A DNA stretch of 31,974 nucleotides. Source: Cylindrodendrum hubeiense (lineage: Eukaryota > Ascomycota > Sordariomycetes > Hypocreales > Nectriaceae). Position numbers and translations under genes: made by a program. Shown here piece after piece: positions 1 through 10,254 of the stretch. The stretch lies in NCBI GenBank assembly GCA_014621425.1, contig JAANBB010000449.1:1-31974 (forward strand). Direction: 5' to 3'. How positions within the stretch are numbered: position 1 is the stretch's first letter; every line of letters starts with the position of its first letter. Under the pieces are notes generated by a model. The model did no database searches and was not told the origin of the DNA. It worked only from the letters and a program-made list of their open reading frames with translations.

Positions 1-1339
1 CGCACGAACGGGCTTTATCGGTGGTGGGGGCGCGAAAGAGTTATCTTGCCGTGCCGAGTCCGAGCCAGAGGGGAGGGGGGAGGAGAAAGGGCCTGGAAAT
101 CACCGGTCGATGACTGGAGAGAGAGGGATGGGGAAGGGAAAAAAAGTTGGACGGTACTGAAAAAAAGCCCAAGCAACGACACAGAGTGGCGGTTCCAGTC
201 CTACCCAGGCGCTCTGTGGTGGTGTTCGGAGGCGAAGGCGGGGTGAATTTTCGTTGGTGGGGCATATTTTCAAAATTTTGGCTTGATAGCGGGCAATCAG
301 GCAGCAATCTAAGGCATCAAAGTGTGAGAAGCCGCCCATGCCTCAGAAAAATGATCCATGGCAGCGAGTCACTATTTGCCTCTCAGCCGGTTTGACTCGT
401 ATGGCTTCTATTTTTTCCCATTCCCTTTTCGGCTTGATTCCATTACTTGCTGTCGCTGTGTCTCCCTGTTGCAGTGTTGATATCCGCAAATTTAATGTGT
501 TCCGTATCTTTTCTTATTCCAACACAATCCACACAATCCACCCGGGGAGACTGTGACTGTGCATCTCCATGTCTCACCAGTCTCAGTAAAAAATGGAGCC
601 AGACATTGTGGCTCCCTGACCTGGACCCTTGACGTCATGTTTCCTGAGCCCTTGATTGGCTGATAACATTCAAGTTTTTCACGCACCCATTATTTTGCAT
701 TAATGACCTTGTTGGTGCTCCCCGTACGGGGGTCCCGTACGGGCCATACTTGGCATCCCGTCCCCTGTGGGATGTCATCCATAGGTACCAAGGACACCGG
801 AGACCTCCGCGAGACTCAAGCGATCCAAGATAATGCTCGGAATTAAAGCCATGTCATCGAGAGCGCAATTGTTTGCGTCGCCACTTGCGTCGCCTCGCGG
901 GACTCGATACTCAAACACATCCTGCAAGCACTGCCTCGTCCCCAGCGCAATCCTTACCGGTCAAGTTGCATCAAGGCTTTGGTCACCATGACTCATCCTC
1001 CTTTGTTGGCGAGTGATGATAGGCAGAGGATTTGCCCCTGGTCATTTGATGTGAAGCTGACTCGGCGTAATCCGACCATTGTCGACAACTTGTTGAATAT
1101 GAGGCTAAAGCCCCGACCGAGTGATACGAACATATTGCTCAGAGTAATTGGATGCGCGTATGCTGCTAGAAACTGCGACACGGAATAATATTCAACATTT
1201 CTAGCTTGGTGTTGTTGATCACGAGCACCTTCAACGGTTGTAAACACTGCCGAGTGCTATTGTTACTTGGTGAACAGGAACCCAGTCACCCTGTATTTTT
1301 GTCATTCTTGATAGTATACATGCATATTTTCTGATGCCT
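1..1339. other. Left-end intergenic stretch, no gene recognised
   Basis: I see no ORF here with a recognisable domain. The short ORFs overlap on both strands and have no family signature. Sites worth noting are two adjacent perfect palindromes CCCGTACGGG (721-730 and 734-743), a CRE-type octamer TGACGTCA (630-637), and an ATTGG (inverted CCAAT) at about 654-658. These may belong to the promoter of a gene just outside or inside the left edge, but no transcript can be assigned. Confidence 0.5.
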
Positions 1340-1925
1340 TTATGAAGGGACTTCTGAGTCAAGGGTATCGTATGCCGTCTTGCCCGTCAAGTCTCCCTGC
1401 CTGGGCCCGGCATCTGGGCCTCCAACACTCTGTTTCAATTGGAACTGGTGCTCTGCCAACCGACTCGGGTCATTCTTGCTCCCGGGCTCGGCGTTCATTG
1501 CCTTCCTGATGCCCTCCTTTCCTCTTGATTCGTCCCAGTCGCCCTCCTGTAAGTTCTTGCCATGGGGACCATTTGGATCCTGGCGATATTGGCTGTTGAT
1601 GTAGGTTGGCGCAGCGCCACCGTAAGACTCTGGAACGTCTGAGCGATCACTCCGGTTATGGGAGTTTCGTGCAGCGGAAGCTTCGTCGTTAAAATCTGGG
1701 GAGTTCTCGCTGTGGATGCCTCGGTTGGATGCGAATCCACCTCCTTCGCGGTTGGACTCGGCGGCAAGTGAGTCGGAGGGAGCATTGCCGGCACCCTCTT
1801 GAGTGACCGGGGCATCTTGGCCGAGAGTGACCTTCAAACAATTATCATTCCTTGGATGCCTTGCTAGAATCGACATGTTGGAGGCTTACCTTGGTGCCAG
1901 TGCTGGGAGCTTTGTTGGGAGACAT
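1340..1925 (-). CDS. Small hydrophilic fungal protein of unknown function (two exons)
   Basis: The model has exon 1 at 1925-1890 and exon 2 at 1831-1340, giving 175 residues. The 58-nt intron (1889-1832) begins GTAAGC, ends AG and sits in phase 0, joining MSPNKAPSTGTK to VTLGQDAPVTQ. I prefer this start over the in-frame ATG at 1876 because that ATG lies inside the intron. The protein is rich in Ser, Asn, Gly, Asp and Glu, with no signal peptide, membrane segment or cysteine. Its middle part (around YGGAAPTYINSQYRQDPNGP) and C-terminal Gly/Asp-rich part look like low-complexity, probably disordered sequence. The N-terminal pattern DAPVTQEGAG...SDSLAAES resembles small conserved hypothetical proteins of moulds. 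No catalytic motif is visible and I assign no function. The downstream neighbour (kinase-like gene) is 2 kb away on the other strand. Confidence 0.7.
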
Positions 1926-3901
1926 AATGCTGTGCGTTTACGAACTGTTATTAAATCTGTCGCTCAGAATAAACGAATAGGGATAAGGTCAAAAGTTACA
2001 AGCTCTTGTCTTCTTCTTATATGTAGCAATTGATGGAGTTGGCATACAGTAGCGGGAGTGTGGCTTCTATGACATCATGATAGTCTATCTTTCTGACGTT
2101 TAGTACAGCGCATGTCGAGCTAATGACCTTGTAACAGTGAGACTCACCGCGGAATTACATCATGACATTCATTTAAGCATGCAGAATGTCGTAATGGAAG
2201 CGTATTAGAAAAGATATACATCCTGTACTAGATAAAACCCACGATGAGAAAGAAATGCCAATGGGTGACATCACTACTGGAGCCCAGATAGATTAGGTTC
2301 TTAGGAAAAATATGTAAAATGTGTAAATAGTAGGATAATGTAAAGGAGTATGCCTAACAAATATTTGCAATCTCTGGACGTCGTGTCTGTGGAAAGAATG
2401 CCACTTCCCTGATCATTAATTATTGCAATCAGCATAACAGAACAGTTTTCCCTTGTGCAAAGCGTAAAACCAAGAAGCACATGTTTAATTAATGTGGCAC
2501 GTGAATCAGAATAAAAACCTTTGGATATTTAACGGGGATGTAGACTTAATGCGCGAAAGTGATCGCAATATCTATGACGCTTTACTAAGACTTACCGTCA
2601 GATTCACTAGCCCTACCCAGCTGTGTGTGTATCACCATGGATCTATTATGATATCGGATTTATACACTAGCCTAGTCATTTTTCTGAAATGCGGATGACA
2701 AGCGGATGAATGCGCATGAGGTCTTTGATGAGGCTTGTACACATAGTCGCTGAATGCATGAACGAAGGCTGTGGTCCGGGCATCACCACAAAGCATGTTT
2801 GGCGGTTCGACAGCCATCCCGATATCCGACATGGCGCTGGAAAGATCAGCGGTAAGTAAGCGCCCACGTATCCCGGTGTTTATCCGCAAACCCTTGAAAC
2901 TGTTCTTTTCTTGGAATTTGAAGGCGGAAGTCAACATCATGAGGTGTTCGTTCTATGGCTGTGCAGGGGCTGTGGCAGCCTCTTCAACTCTTGGCAACAG
3001 AGTCTCCATATTTCTCGCGCTCGCGCTTGCTGTTCAGAGGACTGATTAACGGAGAACCAATCCTTCACAATTGTTTCTGTGGAAGTGAGAACCAGGTTTC
3101 CAGTTCTCAATGCCAAGTCGTGGGTGCATGCGCTCAAACAACACAGCCACCCGAATCTGCAGTCAGCTGAACGTAGCCATCTTAACTTAAGGGCAATTAG
3201 CGATATCAAAAATAGAGTACTGATCCAAATGTTTCTGCGCTGAAGCGTTTTAAATGCGAAATCATGTTGCAACTTGTTGTACAGTCGTTTGATGTCTTCG
3301 GAAGCATTTTGACGAGAGTCGGCATCATGACACGCCGTCGCACGGTGACCGTCTTGGCAGCCAGTTGTCATGAATGCCGCTTATCTACTGAGGCAAGAAG
3401 GGTGTCACGTCTTGCCTTGTGGTTGCCCAGGCGAGCTGAAAATCCTACGACAGCAGATCACGCTTCGTCATAGTCCCTTGGATTCTGTGGTGAATTGTGG
3501 TACTTTGGTGGTCTGCTAGCCCGCGCGCAATATGTGCTGGCAAACACAGCCTTTACCGCCCCCCATCTAACGTCCCATCTCCAATAAAGCTCATTCTTGG
3601 CGGCAGCGCGGTGCTGATACCACGAAGGTGGTTTGCTGCAGTGCAGCCCTGTTTGGATGGGTTGTAGAGGTGCCACTATTCGGCTGAGGCTAGCACGATC
3701 ACTCGTCATGAATCAGCCTTACAGAACGCAGGATTAATGACAGCAGGTGGTAGTATGGGCTGGGATTACTCGTGTATTCCTGCACGACTGGTTCGATAGA
3801 ATGCATGGCTTCCATAAAAGAGACGTGAAGGCCACACTACGATGGCTTGTCAGTTCATCATCTTGACTCTCATCGACACAAGCTGCTGTTGAGATCTAAC
3901 T
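1926..3901. other. Intergenic stretch with a possible minus-strand relic
   Basis: This is about 2 kb without a confident gene. The 2000-2700 part is AT-rich and featureless. On the minus strand two abutting ORFs (3371-2937 and 2940-2632) read in different frames. The second contains a segment ending GDARTTAFVHAFSDYVYKPH that looks protein-like, but I recognise no family, so I do not call a gene. Part of 3700-3901 is presumably the promoter of the kinase-like gene. Confidence 0.4.
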
Positions 3902-5231
3902 ATGCCAAAAGAAAAGGAGCCAATACCATGGCAACCACGGCCATGGACAAGGCTGCATCAGGCACGCAACACCCGATGGGTTAAAGTAGCAGTAATGTTG
4001 GGGTTGATCCTGGGCTCGTTCCACGGGTTGTCGCTCGTCCAAACACACCGGAAGGCATTGACAAACAAGTTCACACCCACAACATTCAACCACCTGACAC
4101 CATTAGACGAAGAAAACCTGAGAAGTACACGCTGGGAGTGGAGAAAATTCACAAGAGATCTCGGTGGAGGTACATATTCTAGAGAGGATATCTGGACCCA
4201 TCGACATGAATGGAAGCGATTGGGGTCTGGTTCTGAGGGCGATGCCTTCACTTACAATGGCACTGTAATCAAGGTGTACAAAGAAGCCGGCCATCCCTTC
4301 CGAAACTGTGTTCCCGATAATTCGCCAGAGATGCGATGGCCAACTGAGATTGCCGCGTCTCTGTTACTCGGAGGGATGGTGGATTCGCAGCCGTCGCGAC
4401 AAGACATCGAGTTCCTCCCCGTGACGGACTACTTTCTGTCACCAGCGACAAAGGGAAAGCCTTCAAAAGTGGCAATTTCTGACACAATTTCTTCCTTCGG
4501 GAAATCTTGTCAAGCTAGCTAAGCATTTGCGCAGCTCTGAGCAGTCATATACCGCGAATGAGCTCGACGTGGTGTTTCGACCGTCAATGGACCGTCTTCT
4601 CCAGGCGCTGGGTCGGATGCACTCGCAACACGATCTCTGCCACGACGACATAAAACCTGATAATATCTGGTTATCGGGATCAAAAGACCTGAACTCTGCA
4701 GGAGGTACTTTGGAAGCAGCCAAGCACTGGATCCTCGCAGACTTGGGGAATGTGCGGGAGCCGAGCCATCCGTATCACTCTTCCATCCTTTGGTCGAGAC
4801 TGAATAACAACCTGCCGGACTGTCGCATCAATGATGTTTTGAGACTTCTCAAGTCATATGTCCTGTTCTTGAGGGCATCGGTCGAGGACGAGGTGGCGTT
4901 TGATACGCAGCTCTTCCAAGCCCACGAGCCCTGGGCTCAGCTCTACTGGAGTACTTCCGATGCAGCCCAGGCTCAGCTAGCCTCGGCATCATTTGTCCAG
5001 ACACTGTCAAAAGGACTCAGCCCGGTTCTAGGATGGCGTCGCGATCCCTCAGTGAGTGGGCGTGACCCTCCTGGCCTGTGGAACCCGCTCTACAGGTTGC
5101 TCCTGAACAGAGAGCACCTCATCGGATGGGCTGTGAAAGATGAACTGAAGATGACTGCGGCAGATTACCTTGCGCGGAGATGGGGAATGACTTTGATGTT
5201 CGGCGTTCCGGTTGGGACGTGCAAGGCTTGA
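3902..5231 (+). CDS. Membrane-anchored protein-kinase-like protein, frame broken at about 4465-4514
   Basis: The N-terminal part (3902-4468) has a short basic stretch, one hydrophobic segment (about residues 27-47), and a kinase N-lobe with glycine loop G108-S-G-S-E-G113 and VIK lysine K124. The C-terminal part carries the catalytic loop HDDIKPDN (4641-4664) and a DLG triplet (4740-4748) where DFG is usual, followed by NVREPSHPYHSS. Essential Lys, Asp, Asn and Asp are all present, so catalysis is possible. The substrate is unknown. The two parts are in different frames. Dropping one A from the run at 4465-4468 gives a continuous protein of 442 residues through WQFLTQFLPSGNLVKLA. Alternatively a 46-nt intron (4469-4514; GTGGCA donor, CTGAC branch, AAG acceptor) restores the frame with 427 residues. 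I favour a one-base frameshift or base-call error, because the disputed 46 nt read as plausible kinase sequence. The gene could also be a young pseudogene. Confidence 0.7.
4465..4514 (+). other. Frame break in kinase-like gene: one-base insertion or 46-nt intron
   Basis: Upstream codons end with AAA at 4466-4468, and downstream codons resume one frame later (CTA GCT AAG from 4515). The interval has GT at 4469, CTGAC at about 4479 and AG at 4513-4514, so it satisfies minimal fungal splice rules, although the donor GTGGCA is poor. In the +1 frame the same bases encode a run that fits the preceding and following kinase sequence. Confidence 0.6.
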
Positions 5232-6096
5232 GCGCCCACAGTTGACGAGAAGGATTTGTTTTGTTGAAGAGTGATGAACCATACATACCCGCCCTTGGCT
5301 AGGGAACTAGCAATATTTAGCAATATTTATGAAATGATGCCAGATAAATACCTACTATTTTCCATGATGATAGCCTGCTTATGATTTTTCTTTTTGACTT
5401 GACGAATTTCCCTGGTCATCACCTAAAAGATCCTTGCACATCGCTACAGGCCTCCACTGAATATAGAGTTGCCAAGAGGTCAACGGCTAACAAGGCAGAA
5501 GTAAGCAACAATCGCTAGCTGGCAATCCCGGAAGCGAGCCGAAATGTGTGCCATCCTAGTTTCATGGTCCCTGTTCCATGGGAAGGCAGATTGATTTGTG
5601 ACGAAAGAATGAAACCGCATCGGCGACGGGCCGGTTGCTTCGCCACCTGCTGTGCCGGACTATCACGGGGCTCAGGCGCATGATCGGCGGTCGGTGGAGT
5701 CATCAGACCGGCGTCGGATTCAGTTGGAAGTGCCGTGAGAGCCTGGGAGCGTAGCGGAGGGTTGTCAGAAGACAGGTGCGCCAATAATGTTTTGGAGGAC
5801 TGGTAGAGATCGCAACAATGCTAGGCATACTTCCAAAATATTAGGGGGGGTGAGTACTTATTTCTTTACAATTTGGGGTAACAATTCGAGGTACACGGAC
5901 TCCCTTCCTAAATACTAGGGGTGTGAGAGTACTGTTGTTTGGCCTCTTTTGCCAAGAACTCAAGGCGCGAGTGGCGACATCGCAAATGCACCTGATTGAT
6001 CCTGGTGTGCTATTGTTTACGAGTGGGAGGTCACGGTACAGTCATCTGTCACCTGCGCCCGCTGGTGCCGGTGGGCTGGATGGCGGTGCAGATACG
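5232..6096. other. Intergenic stretch, no gene recognised
   Basis: This contains the 3' flank of the kinase-like gene and upstream DNA of the His-rich ORF. A minus-strand ORF (5784-5515, 89 residues, Pro/Ala-rich) has no family features and is not called. An imperfect direct repeat with an AAATAYTAGGGG core and a TACT end occurs at 5837-5858 and 5910-5933. Confidence 0.4.
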
Positions 6097-6107
6097 ATAT
6101 AATATAA
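6097..6107 (+). promoter_or_regulatory. TATA-like element upstream of His-rich ORF
   Basis: The AT stretch ATATAATATAA lies about 105 nt before the ATG at 6213, in otherwise GC-richer DNA. Its position fits a TATA box with a leader of roughly 70-80 nt. No experimental start site is known. Confidence 0.45.
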
Positions 6108-6212
6108 GTGAACGTGTCGAATGCCCAAGAGTTCAGTAAGGATTGTTTGGTCAGAACACGACAGAACACGACGACACAATACCACATACACAGCAAAACA
6201 TTATCAACCACC

Positions 6213-6389
6213 ATGACGGAGCTCGTATACCACGACGGCCATTACCACCGCGTCCAAGCGAGACATGCGCGCCATCATAACCACCATCACAACCACCATC
6301 AAGGTGGTTTGTGGCAGAAGACGTACGAACTTTGGGATCATGTTCTGTACGGCGTCGGCAGCGCGTACTACAAGGTCGTTGGACGATAA
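6213..6389 (+). CDS. Histidine-rich 58-residue microprotein
   Basis: I choose the ATG at 6213 because its context CACCATGACG is a good fungal initiation context and a TATA-like element lies about 105 nt upstream. The in-frame extension back to 6108 adds only a non-ATG-supported, Thr/Gln-rich leader-like segment. The predicted product has 58 residues, 12 of them His. It begins MTELVYHDGHYHR, continues with the cluster HHNHHHNHH, then has a Trp/Tyr-rich tail (GLWQKTYELWDHVLYGVGSAYYKVVGR in outline: two Trp, several Tyr, basic end) that could form an amphipathic helix. There is no signal peptide or clear membrane segment. The His cluster would be expected to bind Zn, Ni or Cu, which is inference only. 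The gene stands alone, with 980 nt to the kinase-like gene upstream. It could be non-coding chance, but the promoter, start context and non-random composition argue otherwise. Confidence 0.55.
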   Translation: MTELVYHDGHYHRVQARHARHHNHHHNHHQGGLWQKTYELWDHVLYGVGSAYYKVVGR

Positions 6390-8557
6390 GGAAGTTAGCG
6401 GTCTAGGTGATAGACATGTTTAAGCATCGTCGGGAATGCGGCACTCAGCTCAGCCCCGAGTCTCGAACACAGCCGAAACAACCGGGTTGATCGCTGGTGA
6501 TCAGAATACCGGCCAAACGGCAAGCGACCACGGTACATGTACTTGAGACGCCATCATCAACAGCGCATGCAGATAATGGTGCCGACTTGATCCCGACGAT
6601 GATTGGGAGGGCAGAAGCACACGTGTGTTTTGAGGTGTTAGTCAGCGGAAAGGGCGAGATGAGGACCAACATCGGTGGATGGCGATCAGCAGAAGGGAGT
6701 CCACCAACACGAGGAGGAATTCCTTGAGGGTTAAAAATGGATCGCGATGACATCGACGCCCCAGTGATGCGCAGGGCCGCGGTGCATTGATTTGCTTCGT
6801 CGCAACCCACTCGGTACGGTTTCAGAGGACGTGTGTGCGTAGCACATGTGCAGGCAGTCCATCAGAGTCGCGTTTGAGATACAGTGGAATTGCAGCAGCA
6901 AATCAACCAACGACAGTGACGGCGACGAAGCAGAGCCAGAGGCCGGGGGGCCTGACCCGCTTGTTGGACTGCGCTGGATTCGGTACCTGGGAATACGGAA
7001 TTAGGGGTGGGCTGACCCAGAATTGCCATCAACAGGTTAATCTTGATGCAACGGGGACGTACGTCAGCTCTCGGTGTGCTCGCCTTGGCCCTACGGAGCC
7101 CGCAGTCCGCGGTTATTATGTTACTTTAAATAAGCTCCGCGTACGTATTGAAGCTTGAAGGAAAGGCAATCCGAGATTGTAGTTTAATCCGGTTAATATT
7201 GCAGGCTGAATATCCCCTACACCGCGGCCGAGGCGAGAGATGAATTTCCTTGGCTACGCGCAACCACCAATGCTTGGCTGTTCTCTGCCGCGACTTAATC
7301 TCGATTCTCCAAGTTGCTCTCCGCCGCGCACATGGGAAATATAACCCAGGATGCAGAATACGGGCACTGGCCGTCTCCACCAGAGCCGCCTCTCACCGAC
7401 GCTGGCGTTGGAAGCGTTCCAGGTCAATCTCCCGCGAGGTCCTCGCCGCTCTGAGAATCTCTGGCCTGTCTCGGCAGACTGTCAAGGGTGGCTCCATGGC
7501 CTCGTCATCTCAGAGGCCCAATCCCCTGGAGGTTGCCCGCCAAGGACCGAGATTCGGTGGAGATTATCCCCTATTTCAGAACTGGATCACGGCAGCGGTG
7601 ACCTGACAGTGCGAGCCCGTGGTCTGCGCTGCTGTGGGGAAGAGCCAATTTGGCCATGGTTAGCGTGGCAGTAACATGAATACGGTGAATGTGGGCGGGG
7701 CCCAGATAGTACCACCACGCAACCCTGCTAGTGATCGCCCGGTCCCACGGTGAGAGATTTGCTTGGATGCACAGTGCCACCGCCGCCTCCGAGATGAACG
7801 CCCCGAATGCCCGGCGCTGATTGGCTGTTGGTTCCGCGGGTGGCCCTAAACAAGCTTCTACGAGCGTGCTGCGCCTCGGAAGGCGACCAGGGCCAACCGG
7901 CCCCTTTGCAGGGAACACCAGAAGACTTGATGGTACGGACTAGGAGCCGTCGAGGGGGCGTTACAGGGGCGAACGGGCCTTGGCCGCTCTGGGCAACAGT
8001 GCGCTCCAGGGCTTATTGGATGGCAGCTGTCCCCTAAGGTGCCTGTGGCCTCCTGCTAGTGGAAGCCGTTCCCCTGGCGGTTGGGCCTGGCGTTTAGCCC
8101 TGTTCCTTCAGCGGGCGGGCCCTTGACATGTCCATTGACCCCATTCTTCTGGGGGGCGTCTCTTTTAGGAAGGAAGGGGGAAGGGGGGCGTCGCCGTAGG
8201 TTCATCTGGGTGCGCAGGCGCTCACTCAAAGCTCGAGCCGCCCCGGTTTGCTCGTCCGTTTCTTCTTCTCGTTCATCAAACCTCGGGACGCCGTTCTTCC
8301 TTCTTCCATCCTTCGCTACCCTCTTTAATTCACCCGTTCTTATATTGTAATTGACCCTCGAGGCCGATTGCTCCCATTCCCGACACTCTTTTGCAGTTCC
8401 TGCCACTTTTTACCGACGACCCAAGCAAAGGGAGATAGCATTCCAGCCCGTCGACAACGCGTTGAACAACTTGCGACCCGCGAGTTCTTCGTCCTTTGCT
8501 CGATTCTTATCTTTCCCACGCTCTCTTCCAGTCCGTCCGTCGACACCAAAAGACACA
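6390..8557. other. Intergenic region and promoter/leader of the GH72 gene
   Basis: This holds about 2.2 kb without a recognised gene. ORFs on both strands between 6445 and 8037 overlap each other and show no domain. The part from about 8230 to 8557 is pyrimidine-rich on the plus strand (TCTTCTTCTCGTTC, CTTCCTTCTTCC and similar), as is usual just upstream of highly expressed mould genes, and is likely core promoter plus 5' leader of the glucanosyltransferase. An ATTGG (inverted CCAAT) lies at about 7820. Confidence 0.45.
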
Positions 8558-10254
8558 ATGAAGGTTTCCGCCGCCATCGTCGCCGTTGCGGCCACTGCCG
8601 CCCAGGCCTCCCTCCAGCCCATCGTCGGAAAGGTAAGTGCTGCAATCCCCGACCCGGAGCTCCCGGGGCGCAACCATCCCCAACCGGGAACGTGTAACTG
8701 ACTCATTTTCGCAAATAGGGAGCCAAGCTCTTCTACGAGAACGGTACCCAGTTCTTCATGAAGGGTGTTGCTTACCAGCAGGACACTGCTGCCGCCGGTG
8801 AGAGCACTGGAAGCACCACCTACGTCGACCCCCTTGCCGACGAGGACGCTTGCAAGCGTGATGTTCCCCTCCTGGCGAAGCTGGGCACCAACATCATCCG
8901 AACCTACGCCATCAACCCCGAGAAGGACCACTCCGCCTGCATGAAGCTGCTCGACGCTGCTGGCATCTACGTCATTTCCGATCTGTCCGAGCCCAGCGTC
9001 TCCATTAACCGTGATGATGCTACCTGGGATGTCGAGCTGTTCACTCGCTACAAGGCCGTCATTGACGAGCTCGCCCAGTACGACAACGTCGTCGGCTTCT
9101 TCGCCGGTAACGAGGTCACCAACAACGCCTCCAACACCGATGCCTCTGCCTACGTGAAGGCTGCTGTTCGTGACACCAAGAAGTACATCTCCGACCAGAA
9201 CTACCGCTGGCTGGGTGTTGGCTATGCCTCCAACGATGATACCGATATCCGTGACGACATCACCGCCTACTTCAACTGTGGCGATTCTGCCGACAGCATT
9301 GATTTCTGGGGTTACAACATTTACTCGTGGTGTGGCGAGAGCACCATGGAGAAGTCCAGCTACTCTGAGCACGTCACCTACTTCAGCAACTACTCCGTCC
9401 CCGTCTTCTTCGCTGAGTACGGCTGCAACGAGCCCAGCGGTGCCGCTGGCCGTATCTTCCAGGAGACCACTGCTCTGTACGAATCCGAGATGAGCGACGT
9501 CTTCAGCGGTGGCATTGTCTACATGTACTTCCAGGAGAGCAACGACTACGGTCTGGTCAAGATCGACTCCTCCGACAACGCTTCTAAGCTCAAGGATTAC
9601 ACTAGCCTCTCCAGCCGTGTTGCTGCCGCTACCCCCACCGGTGTCGAGTCTGACTCCTACAAGGCCACCAACACCGCCGCCGCCTGCCCCTCCATTGGCG
9701 AGAACTGGATTGCCAGCAGCGAGCTTCCCCCCACCCCTGATGAGGACCTCTGCAACTGCATGCTGAAGTCCGCCACCTGTGTCGGTGCTTCCAGCCTCAA
9801 GGTCAAGGGATACAGCGCCATCTTCAGCTACATCTGCGGCACTGACGAGTCTCTTTGCGTTGGTATCAACGGTAACGCCACTTCCGGTGTCTACGGTGCC
9901 TACAGCATGTGCCCCGAGAAGGCCAAGCTCGCCTACGTCCTCGACGCCTACTACAAGAGCCAGGATTCGGCTTCCACCGCCTGCGACTTCGATGGCAAGG
10001 CCACCACCCAGTCTGGCTCCACTGCCTCTTCCTGCGAGGACTCTCTGGCTGCCGCCAGCTCTGTCAACGCTGTTGCCGCTACCGCCAGCGCCGGCAGCTC
10101 CACCTCCAGCGACAGCGCCGATGCTTCCTCCACCGATGACAGCTTCGGCAACCCCACCGCTGCCATTGCCCGCCTCTTCTCCGTGGGCGACTTCGCCATC
10201 GGCGCCTACCTGGTTGCCGCCGCTGGTGTTGGTGCTGGTATGGTCCTTCTGTAA
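8558..10254 (+). CDS. GPI-anchored 1,3-beta-glucanosyltransferase, GH72 with X8/CBM43 domain
   Basis: Exon 1 is 8558-8632 and exon 2 is 8719-10254, for 536 residues. The 86-nt intron is in phase 0, with GTAAGT donor, CTGAC branch and TAG acceptor. Order of parts: signal peptide (1 to about 18), GH72 TIM barrel beginning LFYENGTQFFMKGVAYQQ, X8 cysteine module (about 348-447, eight Cys), Ser/Ala-rich linker, and a hydrophobic C-terminus (about 517-536) typical of a GPI signal. Catalytic glutamates are E157 in GNEVTNN (acid/base) and E258 in AEYGCNE (nucleophile). Their spacing of 101 equals that of Aspergillus fumigatus Gel1. GH72 enzymes cut and rejoin beta-1,3-glucan chains at the plasma membrane and wall, elongating wall glucan. 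Presence of the X8 module places it with Gas1/Gel4-like rather than X8-less members. Codon use is strongly biased to C-ending codons, suggesting high expression. A member-level symbol (gel or gas number) cannot be given from sequence alone. Confidence 0.95.
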
